DNA from: CBFGRU01 sp965651255
Lineage (GTDB): Bacteria > Planctomycetota > Phycisphaerae > Phycisphaerales > SM1A02
DNA: 13,406 nucleotides
Direction: 5' to 3'
Assembly: GCA_965651255.1 (NCBI GenBank)
Contig: CBFGRU010000064.1
Location: forward strand, 1 to 13,406
Shown here one piece after another: positions 6,838-13,406 of this stretch. Position 1 is the first letter of the stretch, and each line of letters begins with the position of its first letter. Made by a program: the position numbers and the translations under genes. The notes under the pieces were generated by a model. It saw only the letters and a program-made list of their open reading frames with translations, had not been told where the DNA came from and made no database searches.

Positions 6838-7311
6838 TCAGGCCGCACTGATTGCCGGCTGAACACTCAGGGCACAGGTCGGAAGTTCCCGACCTGAAAG
6901 CGTCAACGTGACCCGGGCACCTGCAGCTGGCGAGACGACCACCACCGGCAGGATCGCAGCGAGTTCTTTCAGAAGTGCCCTCGCACGCGGCTTTCTCGCC
7001 GCGCCCTGATAGATCTCTCGGGCTGCGATCGCGCTTCGACCACCTTGGCCGTCAGACGTGTCCGTCAGAACGACACCCAATCGGTCGGGTCGATCCGAAT
7101 CCGCGAAGATGCGACCATCATCACGCACCCACAGACAGAAGAAATCGCTTCGACACTGCGCTGGACGAGTATCGTAGATGGCGCAACCGCTTGAACACTC
7201 GAATTGGCAGCGGTGACCTGCCCTCTTCCCGATCGAACTGATATGCATCACTGTACAGCACCCTGTACAGCCGCCACAGGTTCTGGGTTGTGCATGGGCG
7301 GTACAACTCAT
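6838..7311 (-). CDS. YkgJ-family cysteine-cluster protein (putative zinc or iron binding)
   Basis: A 157-residue protein of the CxxCxxCC family (PF03692, YkgJ-like). The N-terminus has C12-G-G-C15-T-G-C18-C19. A second cluster follows: C35, C39, C43-A-I-Y-D-T-R-P-A-Q-C53-R, then C59-L-W. This is the usual family order and implies metal or iron-sulfur binding. No catalytic reaction is established for the family. The C-terminal half (about 85-157) has no motif I recognise; it contains a hydrophobic strand V-V-V-V-S-P and could be lineage-specific. ATG 7311 lies seven codons before the first motif residues and fits, but no clear ribosome-binding site is visible. It is 270 bases downstream of the transsulfuration operon on the same strand and convergent with the SulP gene. 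Confidence 0.85.
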   Translation of the reverse strand: MSCTAHAQPRTCGGCTGCCTVMHISSIGKRAGHRCQFECSSGCAIYDTRPAQCRSDFFCLWVRDDGRIFADSDRPDRLGVVLTDTSDGQGGRSAIAAREIYQGAARKPRARALLKELAAILPVVVVSPAAGARVTLTLSGRELPTCALSVQPAISAA

Positions 7312-7581
7312 GCGTGCAACCGGATTCGTTCCACTCTGAGCGCGCCCTCTCGAAGAGCAGAGAGCACGATGATGAAATCCGTGCGGAGAGCATCGTCAGA
7401 TTCGCACGGACGTTTGAATGAAACTTGTCGGTCTACCCAGGACCGCCGAGGCAGGGAACCGCTGCACTCAAGAGCAGCGCTCGTCTGACTTATCGGTCAG
7501 GCGATGTCGCGCACTTGGCAAGATGCACAATTTTCCGGTGGCAGTCCCGAAGAAACGTTCACTGGTTATCGGCCCTTGCGG
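7312..7581. other. Intergenic stretch with small hairpins, no recognised gene
   Basis: This 270-base gap between the cystathionine gamma-lyase gene and the YkgJ-like gene has no convincing coding frame. It contains several short inverted repeats. One is an eight-base arm at 7378-7385 with 7403-7410 (TCCGTGCG/CGCACGGA). A second is CGCTGC/GCAGCG at 7460-7465 and 7474-7479. A third is CGTCTGAC/GTCAGGCG at 7482-7489 and 7496-7503, with one wobble pair and a six-base loop. None is followed by a T-run on either strand, so they are not standard terminators. The stretch probably holds the promoter of the YkgJ-like gene and may encode a structured leader or small RNA, but I cannot match it to a known family. 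Confidence 0.4.
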
Positions 7582-8817
7582 TCAAACCGCATCGAGCCCC
7601 CGCTCAAGTCCACGAATGAGATCTCGCTCATCTTCAATTCCGACGGAAACTCGAACCAGGGAGTCGCTGATACCCAGCTTTTCTCGGTTCTCTGGCGGAA
7701 CCGATGCGTGAGTCATGATGGCAGGATGTTCGATCAGAGACTCAACACCCCCCAGGGACTCCGCGAGGGCAAAGATGCCGACGTTCTCGAGAAAACGACG
7801 CGATTCAGGCAGTCCGCCCGCGAGGAAGATTGTGATCATGCCGCCCCCGACCGGCTGTCCATCTAGTCGCATTTGGTCTCGCGCGAGATCAAACTGCGGA
7901 TGACTCGAAAGGCCCGGATAGACGACTCGCTCGACCTTAGGATGTTGCTCGAGAAATGAAGCAATAGTCATCGCATTAGCGCAATGTTGACGCATTCGGA
8001 TCGCCAACGTCTTGGCGCCGCGGAGCGCCATGTACGCATCGAATGGTCCAAGCACACTTCCGACAGCATTCTGAAGGAAGCGAAGTCGATTCGCCAAATC
8101 TTTGCGCTTCGTCACGAGCACTCCGCCGAGGACATCACTGTGCCCCCCGAGGTACTTCGTCGCAGAATGATGCACAATATCGATACCCAGTTCGAGCGGG
8201 CGCTGCAGCATCGGCGTTGCAAAGGTGTTATCGCATACTGTGAGAATGTTGTGTTCTCTTGCAAGTGATGCAATCGCACGGAGATCCACCAGCTTGAGTG
8301 TCGGATTTGTCGGCGTTTCAATCCAGATCATCCGGGTCTGATCAGTAATCGCATCTGCCAGCCGGTTGGTGTCAGTGAGATCGACATACGTTACCCGGAG
8401 ACCCATGGATCGCTCGCGGACGCGCGACAGAAGCCGGTATGAACCGCCGTACAAGTCGTCCATGGCGATAATGTGGTCACCGGAGTCAACGAGTTCCAAT
8501 GCCGTGCCCATCGCGGCAAGTCCGCTTGAGAACGCAAAACCGCCGCATGAAGGATCGTCATCTTCGTTGAGATCCGATCCTTCCAGAATGGCGATACATC
8601 GTTCCCATGCGAATCGTGTCGGATTGTGACTGCGGGTGTACTCGAATCCGCGGTGCTGGCCCGGTGATGCCTGCGCGTAGGTCGTCGCCAGTGAAATCGG
8701 CGGCATCACCGCGCCGGTCGTCGAGTCTGGACGCTGACCGCCATGAACAACCTTGGTTGCGAGTGACATGTTCAGCACAGCATGATGATCGTGGCTCATG
8801 GCGTGATCATATCGCAT
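7582..8817 (-). CDS. Cystathionine gamma-lyase / gamma-synthase (Cys/Met metabolism PLP enzyme)
   Basis: A cytoplasmic PLP enzyme of the Cys/Met metabolism family (PF01053), 411 residues. Given the cystathionine beta-synthase in the same operon, the likely reaction is cleavage of cystathionine to cysteine, 2-oxobutyrate and ammonia. Gamma-synthase activity cannot be excluded from sequence. The PLP lysine is K221 in H-S-A-T-K-Y-L-G-G-H-S-D. Other family residues visible are Y60-x-R62 (phosphate contact from the partner subunit), Y123 in D-D-L-Y-G-G, D196 in C-D-N-T-F-A, and the late L-A-E-S-L-G-G-V-E-S-L and V-R-V-S-V-G-I-E blocks. A short acidic insertion, N-E-D-D-D-P-S-C, sits at about 84-91 before the G-F-A-F-S-S-G motif. 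ATG 8817 gives the longest product; ATGs at 8799 and 8769 are also possible and none has a clear ribosome-binding site. Confidence 0.9.
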   Translation of the reverse strand: MRYDHAMSHDHHAVLNMSLATKVVHGGQRPDSTTGAVMPPISLATTYAQASPGQHRGFEYTRSHNPTRFAWERCIAILEGSDLNEDDDPSCGGFAFSSGLAAMGTALELVDSGDHIIAMDDLYGGSYRLLSRVRERSMGLRVTYVDLTDTNRLADAITDQTRMIWIETPTNPTLKLVDLRAIASLAREHNILTVCDNTFATPMLQRPLELGIDIVHHSATKYLGGHSDVLGGVLVTKRKDLANRLRFLQNAVGSVLGPFDAYMALRGAKTLAIRMRQHCANAMTIASFLEQHPKVERVVYPGLSSHPQFDLARDQMRLDGQPVGGGMITIFLAGGLPESRRFLENVGIFALAESLGGVESLIEHPAIMTHASVPPENREKLGISDSLVRVSVGIEDERDLIRGLERGLDAV

Positions 8818-8850
8818 CGCCCGGAGTCAGTATCAGCGATCAATTGGACT

Positions 8851-11136
8851 TCATTCTTGCGGCGATGATTCACGAATCTTCGGCGGAAAGCCACTTGGCA
8901 TCCAGACCGGAAGCGACTCGAGTGAGGCGCGTGCCCCGCTCGAGGTTGGAACATTCCATGCTTCGAAGAATGGACCGAGATTCTGCCCGATGGCTCTCGA
9001 GAATCGAACCAGCCATTGATCACGCTTCTCATCATCCGTTGAAGGACGTTCGCTTCGCTCCAGCGATTCGTACTCTGCAAAGACCTGAATGAACGGCTCC
9101 CACCCGAAGGCCTCACGCAACTGAATGTACATCTCGAGGGCCAGGAATGGATCGCGCTTCCATGTCTCAAACGACGGGCCTTCATTGAAATACTTCAGCA
9201 CGCGACGCTGCCGCTGATCAGGCGAGACTGCGCCATGGCCCGATGAGATCGGTTGGTTGCCGACCTTCTCAAGTACGTAAAGAGAGAACAGGTTGCACGT
9301 CACTTCTACCGTTCCATCGAACGTCCAGTCACTCTTCTGGTGGTTGTGGCCAAGTTCATGGAAGAATCCCCACATGCTTCCTTCGCGCCGTTGGAGGACC
9401 AGATCAACATCGACCATGGCCTCACGAACATCCAGGTGAGTCATGATCGGATAGCCAGAGTGCATGTAACCTGCGGAAATCTGAACATCAGGAACGATGC
9501 GCTCAGGGCGGCGCCGGTCACGCGGAATCGCCGCAAGATCGGCACACGCATCCAGCACGCGATCCCAAGCATCGAGCAGTTCCTGCGGATTCTCAAGGTC
9601 ACGCACAACAGCGCTCGGAACCGTCAGCACGATGTTTCGCGCGCGAAGTTCTGCCCATGGCGCGGGCGCATGTCGAAGCTCAGTAGTCCATGCTTCAATC
9701 GATGTTTCGCCAGTCACGAAGTACGGTGCCGACACCGCGTTTTCAATCACCACTTCAAATGGCGCGCCGCGAACATTTCTTGGGACTTCGATGTATACGA
9801 GGCCGCCGAATGGCGATGCCAACCTTACCGGGGACGTGTCTATCGGTACGCTCACCGTCACATCCGGCACTCGCTTCCACGCGGAGTGGTGCCAGAGAAG
9901 ATCCTTGTGCGCACCAATGCGCAGGCGGTACCCCTTTGCCACCATCGCATCCGGCACACGCACCGTCAGGAACTCACCGGGCACTGCGTACACACCGGTG
10001 CTGCACCACTCGGGAACCGTCGGGTCGACGATCACATGGTGGCGGACCCGCGGCGCGGATTCGGGCACGGCACCAGGAAACACCTCGGCAGCCGGATGCG
10101 CTGCATACCGCATCATCGGTGATCGCTTCCACGCATCGACCTCCAATGACACCCGCAGGCGATCCAGAGCATCACGCTCCCGGAGAGGCGCGTCTTCAGT
10201 AGGAACGGCCACACTACGGCGCTGATTGAGGAATGACCGTAATCGCGGCTGAAGGAACTGGTCCTGATCCGGAAGGACGCGCGCTGCCTGCATGACAATC
10301 TGTGACGCATGACCCAACTTCTTCGTATCGGCAAGGTCCCCACTTGTGAGACGTTCGAACGCAATCCGCGCGTTCATCTCATCAGGAAGGTCGTGCACGA
10401 CCTCGTACCCATTGGAATGCGTTGCATCAAGGTATCCATCCGCCCAGGCCAAGCCAGCTTCTGTCAACAACAGATTGCCCGGGTGATCATCGACCAGGTT
10501 CTTTCCAGGATTGACCTGAAGGTATCCCCAGCCCAGACTGGCGGTCACCAAGCCACCACCGCGCTTGATGAAATCAGCAATGGCGCGTCGCTTCTCCGGC
10601 GATTGATAATGCGAGGCATCAACGATGAGTACATCAACATCGCGATCGATCGACTCAAAATCGCGGGCGGAGCTCGTTCGTACCGTCAGCATCGTTGGCG
10701 GCTCGGAAAGAAACCGCGCGACATCCTCTGCCGCGACAACGAGAACCGTTATTGTTGATCCTTCCCTTCTCTCGCCCGCGCACCAGCGCACTGCGTTCTG
10801 CAGGAAGCGCCCGGAATCTCCCCGGCGAAGGGTCGATGCGCTGAAGTAGCCGCCATGACCATATGCAACAACTCGACCGCGTCCCCACTGTGCCGCCGCA
10901 ACGACGGCTTCCAATCGCCCTTCCCTGCTGCCTGCCACGACCACCTCGGCCCTCGGACCAAACACTGTCAACGGGCCCGGCACACCGGGCCGACCGATAC
11001 TCTCGACACCCTCAAGCAGGCCTTTGCGCGCTGACCATCCTTCAGTGACCTGCGCCGAGGCATTGAAGCAAACCAATGAAGTCAGTGTCATGACCAGCAG
11101 GCCGATACGGCCACAAAGGTTCATCGAATCAGACAT
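8851..11136 (-). CDS. Secreted M60-family zinc metallopeptidase with TCAF-like N-terminal region
   Basis: A 761-residue exported protein. Residues 1-28 form a signal peptide ending A-S-A before Q29. Residues about 40-130 (G-V-P-G-P-L-T-V-F-G, then G-R-G-R-V-V-A-Y-G-H-G-G-Y, then F-L-Q-N-A-V-R-W) resemble the glutamine-amidotransferase-like N-terminal region of animal TCAF (FAM115) proteins. The C-terminal part is a Peptidase_M60 domain (PF13402). Its zinc motif is H593-E-L-G-H597, with a probable third ligand at E611 in T-V-E-V-T-C-N, the gluzincin arrangement of enhancin-like enzymes that act on mucins or glycoproteins. A GGAG site six bases before ATG 11136 fixes the start. The in-frame GTG at 11148 lies over that site and is unlikely. 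It sits 33 bases after the cystathionine beta-synthase stop and 33 bases before the gamma-lyase gene. Substrate unknown. Confidence 0.88.
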   Translation of the reverse strand: MSDSMNLCGRIGLLVMTLTSLVCFNASAQVTEGWSARKGLLEGVESIGRPGVPGPLTVFGPRAEVVVAGSREGRLEAVVAAAQWGRGRVVAYGHGGYFSASTLRRGDSGRFLQNAVRWCAGERREGSTITVLVVAAEDVARFLSEPPTMLTVRTSSARDFESIDRDVDVLIVDASHYQSPEKRRAIADFIKRGGGLVTASLGWGYLQVNPGKNLVDDHPGNLLLTEAGLAWADGYLDATHSNGYEVVHDLPDEMNARIAFERLTSGDLADTKKLGHASQIVMQAARVLPDQDQFLQPRLRSFLNQRRSVAVPTEDAPLRERDALDRLRVSLEVDAWKRSPMMRYAAHPAAEVFPGAVPESAPRVRHHVIVDPTVPEWCSTGVYAVPGEFLTVRVPDAMVAKGYRLRIGAHKDLLWHHSAWKRVPDVTVSVPIDTSPVRLASPFGGLVYIEVPRNVRGAPFEVVIENAVSAPYFVTGETSIEAWTTELRHAPAPWAELRARNIVLTVPSAVVRDLENPQELLDAWDRVLDACADLAAIPRDRRRPERIVPDVQISAGYMHSGYPIMTHLDVREAMVDVDLVLQRREGSMWGFFHELGHNHQKSDWTFDGTVEVTCNLFSLYVLEKVGNQPISSGHGAVSPDQRQRRVLKYFNEGPSFETWKRDPFLALEMYIQLREAFGWEPFIQVFAEYESLERSERPSTDDEKRDQWLVRFSRAIGQNLGPFFEAWNVPTSSGARASLESLPVWMPSGFPPKIRESSPQE

Positions 11137-11169
11137 CGTGGTCTCCACACGTGCTTTCGCGCATACGAC

Positions 11170-12573
11170 TTATGGGAGTTGCTTGCGCAGATAATTGAGC
11201 ATGTCGATCTTGGTGATGAGTCCATAGAACTGGTCATGGTCGGCAACAATCGCAATGCGGTCGGCGCGAAAGATCGGCAGAAGATCGTTCACCGAAGACG
11301 TCGGCCTGATCGTCTCCAACCGTCGCGTCATGAAGTCGCTCACCGGCCTGGAAAAGTTCGCCTTCTCGTGGGTGACCGCCAGCAGAATGTCGCTCTCATC
11401 GAGAATGCCGATGACCTTTTCACTTTCATCCAGAACTACCATCTGACTGATGTCATACAGCCGCATCTGTTTGAACGCCTGGCTGAGCGGCGTCTCTGAC
11501 TTGAGCGTGTAGTCCTCCCGGTCGAGATGTCGCCGACCGATCAGGTCACGCAAGTCGCCGAACTGCTTGCGCTCGATGAAACCCTGGTCCATCATCCAGA
11601 AATCGTTGAACATCTTGGAGAGATACTTCGACCCGTTATCACAGACGAAGCTCACCACGTTCTTCGGTTCCTTCTGTTCGCGGCAGTATCGCAAGGCCGC
11701 AGCCACGAGCGTGCCAGTGGAAGACCCGCCCAGCAGGCCCTCCTTCCGCAACAGGTCGCGCGCGACAAGAAACGCTTCCTGATCCGATACCGCATACGCA
11801 CTGGTCACCAGTGACAAGTCCAGAATGTCGGGTACGAAATCCTCGCCGATTCCTTCCACCAGCCAGGCACCGGCGGGCACGTGTTTCCCTTCGTTCACCA
11901 GCGGCGCCAGGACCGAACCTTCCGGATCCGCAAGGATGATCTCCACCGATGCATTCTTCTCGCGGAGGAAACGTCCGCAGCCCGTGACGGTTCCACCGCT
12001 CCCTACACCGGCCACGAACGCATCGACCCGACCTTCCAACTGCTCCCATATCTCAGGTCCGGTCGTCTCATAGTGGGCCTGCGGGTTGGCTTCATTTCCG
12101 AACTGATTCACGTAGAAACTGTTCGGCGTTTCCTGCGCGATGCGTTCTGCCATCTCCTGGTAGTACTCCGGATGTCCCTTCTGCACATCCGACCGCGTCA
12201 GAACCACACGCGCCCCCATCGCGCGAAGATGCGAAATCTTCTCATCGCTCATCTTGTCAGGCATCACCACCGTGATGGAGTACCCCTTCTGACTTGCCAC
12301 CAATGCCAGCGCAATCCCCGTGTTCCCCGCGGTGGCCTCCACGATATGACCGCCCGGCTTCAGTCGACCATCCTTCTCTGCCTGATCAATCATCGAAACG
12401 GCGATTCGATCCTTGATCGAATTGCCCGGATTCATCGATTCCAGTTTCAGGAACAGGCGGCATAGGCCCGTGTCCAGCTTCGTCACCTCGATCATCGGCG
12501 TGCGGCCGATCATCTCGAGTACGCCGGCATACACCGGCGAAGGCATTTCATTCCTGGTCTTCGTGGTAAACAT
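11170..12573 (-). CDS. Cystathionine beta-synthase with C-terminal CBS domain pair
   Basis: A cytoplasmic PLP enzyme, 467 residues, predicted to condense homocysteine and serine to cystathionine, the first step of reverse transsulfuration. The catalytic domain (about 11-330) holds the PLP lysine K54 in N-P-G-N-S-I-K-D-R, the substrate loop E79-A-T-A-G-N-T-G86, the phosphate loop G-S-G-G-T and a late G-G-S-S-T-G. Two CBS motifs occupy about 345-467, the regulatory Bateman module that binds S-adenosylmethionine or adenosine ligands in some relatives; ligand binding here is not shown. The heme-binding N-terminal extension of the animal enzyme is absent, as usual in bacteria. An AAAGAGGAG site about eight bases before ATG 12573 supports this start. 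A cysteine synthase activity is the main alternative, but the CBS pair and the neighbouring gamma-lyase argue for beta-synthase. It heads the operon. Confidence 0.92.
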   Translation of the reverse strand: MFTTKTRNEMPSPVYAGVLEMIGRTPMIEVTKLDTGLCRLFLKLESMNPGNSIKDRIAVSMIDQAEKDGRLKPGGHIVEATAGNTGIALALVASQKGYSITVVMPDKMSDEKISHLRAMGARVVLTRSDVQKGHPEYYQEMAERIAQETPNSFYVNQFGNEANPQAHYETTGPEIWEQLEGRVDAFVAGVGSGGTVTGCGRFLREKNASVEIILADPEGSVLAPLVNEGKHVPAGAWLVEGIGEDFVPDILDLSLVTSAYAVSDQEAFLVARDLLRKEGLLGGSSTGTLVAAALRYCREQKEPKNVVSFVCDNGSKYLSKMFNDFWMMDQGFIERKQFGDLRDLIGRRHLDREDYTLKSETPLSQAFKQMRLYDISQMVVLDESEKVIGILDESDILLAVTHEKANFSRPVSDFMTRRLETIRPTSSVNDLLPIFRADRIAIVADHDQFYGLITKIDMLNYLRKQLP

Positions 12574-12659
12574 GGGACCGACTCCTCTTTCCTCAAACGC
12601 TCAACTCATCGTAGCAGATGCCCATTCACGACTCGGTCGGAACGTGAAACTCTCCCGCC
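12574..12659 (-). promoter_or_regulatory. Short region that must hold the transsulfuration operon promoter
   Basis: Only 86 bases separate the terminator at 12660-12696 from the start of the cystathionine beta-synthase gene, so the operon promoter should lie here. On the minus strand a TACGAT sequence (complement of about 12610-12615) resembles a -10 box, but I see no convincing -35 at the right spacing. The ribosome-binding sequence AAAGAGGAG lies at its gene-proximal end. No SAM or cobalamin riboswitch would fit in this length, and none is recognisable. Confidence 0.3.
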
Positions 12660-12696
12660 AAAAAGCAACAAGCCGCGTCTGTAGACACGGCTTGTT
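12660..12696 (-). terminator. Rho-independent terminator of the prepilin-like gene
   Basis: Read on the minus strand, a 13-base arm AACAAGCCGTGTC pairs with GACGCGGCTTGTT (one G-U pair) around a four-base loop. It is followed after two bases by a run of five T (complement of 12660-12664). This is a classical intrinsic terminator about 90 bases past the stop of the truncated gene. It should insulate that gene from the transsulfuration operon that follows on the same strand. Confidence 0.9.
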
Positions 12697-12783
12697 ACCG
12701 GTTCGTGAACCTTTGATGTGTGTCAGCAGAGTGGGTGATTGCCAACACGCAAGAGAAAGTCCGAGGCGTTCGGAAACTTCTGC

Positions 12784-13406
12784 TTACTGATTACCGAAGG
12801 TGTCGCGGCCGAGGATGCCATCGGTGGTAAACACGTGGTAGCTGTTGATCGCGTTCACGTTGCCGCCGTACGCATTCGATTCGAAGTAGCCGCCGGTGCC
12901 GAAGCAGGCAACGTCAGTCGAGTCGAGGTAGTACGTCGCCTGGGCGAAGTTCCGCTGGCTGGACTGCACGGCTTCGCGGACACCCATCAGACGGATGTGA
13001 CCGTCATAGAAGAGCGTCGCGGGGTTCGAGTCGGCGCCCATGTTGTAGAACCACGGTACCAGCGTACCCGGGATGTATTCCGACGGGTTGTTCTGCAGCC
13101 AGTAGTGCTCAAGCATGTGCGTCTTCAGGTCGGGATAACGCGCCTGGCTCATGCTCGGCGACTTGTGACCCGAAGCGAGCGAACGGGCGAGCTTGGGACC
13201 ACCACCCGGCGGGGGGTTTTCGGCACGAGCGAAGACTTCGCTGTTCACCATCGCCGAGATGCCCATGCAGTACGTGGAGAAGTAGAAACTCGCACCTGCA
13301 CCGGGCCACTGTCCGGGGTCAGCCCAGTACTGGAAGATATCTTCTTCAACGGTGTAGTCCTTGGGCGCCCAGAAGATCTTGTCGTACACCTTGCCGTTGA
13401 TGTACT
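12784..13406 (-). CDS. Prepilin-type (pseudopilin-like) secreted protein, C-terminal part only
   Basis: The frame is open to the right edge of the window, so the 5' end is missing. The Val/GTG codon at 13389 lies inside Y-I-N-G-K-V-Y-D-K and is not a start. About 206 residues are seen. The segment W-A-P-K-D-Y-T-V, a region rich in S, Y and F, and a line of the type S-M-S-Q-A-R-Y-P-D-L-K are visible. W-F-Y-N-M-G-A-D-S-N-P-A-T-L-F-Y-D-G-H-I follows, and the short tail ends G-R-D-T-F-G-N-Q. This resembles the C-terminal halves of the numerous planctomycete proteins that begin with a type IV prepilin cleavage/methylation helix and often carry an H-x9-D-G-like C-terminal motif. The N-terminal helix that would prove this lies outside the window. 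Role, if correct: an exported, pilin-like surface or secretion-system protein. No membrane segment is visible in the part present. Confidence 0.65.
   Translation of the reverse strand, partial: YINGKVYDKIFWAPKDYTVEEDIFQYWADPGQWPGAGASFYFSTYCMGISAMVNSEVFARAENPPPGGGPKLARSLASGHKSPSMSQARYPDLKTHMLEHYWLQNNPSEYIPGTLVPWFYNMGADSNPATLFYDGHIRLMGVREAVQSSQRNFAQATYYLDSTDVACFGTGGYFESNAYGGNVNAINSYHVFTTDGILGRDTFGNQ

Noticed and set aside
7312..7581. tRNA or signal-recognition-particle RNA in the intergenic gap
   Set aside because: A GGAACGAATCC string resembles a T-loop and a GTCTACCCAGGACC string vaguely resembles SRP RNA, but no cloverleaf or GGAAGGAAGCAGCC-type core can be built around them.
9253..10225. 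Long plus-strand frames opposite the M60 peptidase gene
   Set aside because: The minus strand there encodes a clear M60 domain with signal peptide and H-E-L-G-H motif. The opposite frames give low-complexity Arg/His/Ser-rich products typical of antisense shadows.
11137..11148. GTG 11148 as start of the M60 peptidase
   Set aside because: The GGAG ribosome-binding site ideally placed for ATG 11136 overlaps this GTG, so the downstream ATG is the better start.
12574..12783. SAM or cobalamin riboswitch controlling the transsulfuration operon
   Set aside because: Most of the stretch is accounted for by the upstream gene's terminator, and the remaining 86 bases are too short and lack the conserved motifs.
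13389..13389. GTG at 13389 as start codon of the last gene
   Set aside because: The frame continues open to the window edge with sensible residues (Y-I-N-G-K) before it, and no ribosome-binding site is present. The gene is truncated by the window.

Overview
The window looks like chromosomal DNA of a planctomycete, most likely of the class Phycisphaerae. The main pointer is the truncated gene at the right edge. Its C-terminal half has the look of the large prepilin-type secreted proteins I associate with that class, with an F-Y-D-G-H motif near the end. Moderate-to-high GC, a groES and groEL separated by two small unknown genes, and single-gene neighbourhoods also fit. The phylum call is inference; no rRNA gene or other marker is present.

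Left region (1-3351), + strand: a probable chaperonin operon. The order is a degenerate response-regulator receiver protein, groES, two small related proteins of unknown function, then groEL, followed by a strong hairpin terminator. A heat-shock-like promoter may sit upstream of the first gene. The two small proteins share an alignable core and are the most unusual content here.

Middle region (3352-6822), + strand: a run of small membrane or redox genes. These are a DCC-type thiol-disulfide oxidoreductase (DUF393), a TMEM175-type channel-like protein, a DUF1294 membrane protein, and a SulP-family transporter with a STAS domain that closely resembles E. coli DauA. It converges, with only 15 bases between stop codons, on a minus-strand YkgJ-type cysteine-cluster protein (6838-7311).

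Right region (7582-12573), - strand: an apparent three-gene operon. Cystathionine beta-synthase comes first, then a secreted M60-family zinc metallopeptidase with a TCAF-like N-terminal part, then a cystathionine gamma-lyase/synthase. Both gaps are 33 bases. The two enzymes together would carry out reverse transsulfuration (homocysteine to cysteine via cystathionine). Why a secreted peptidase sits between them is unexplained. Upstream of this operon is a strong rho-independent terminator that ends the truncated prepilin-like gene (12784 to the window edge).

I saw no tRNA, rRNA, CRISPR array, transposase or insertion-sequence ends.
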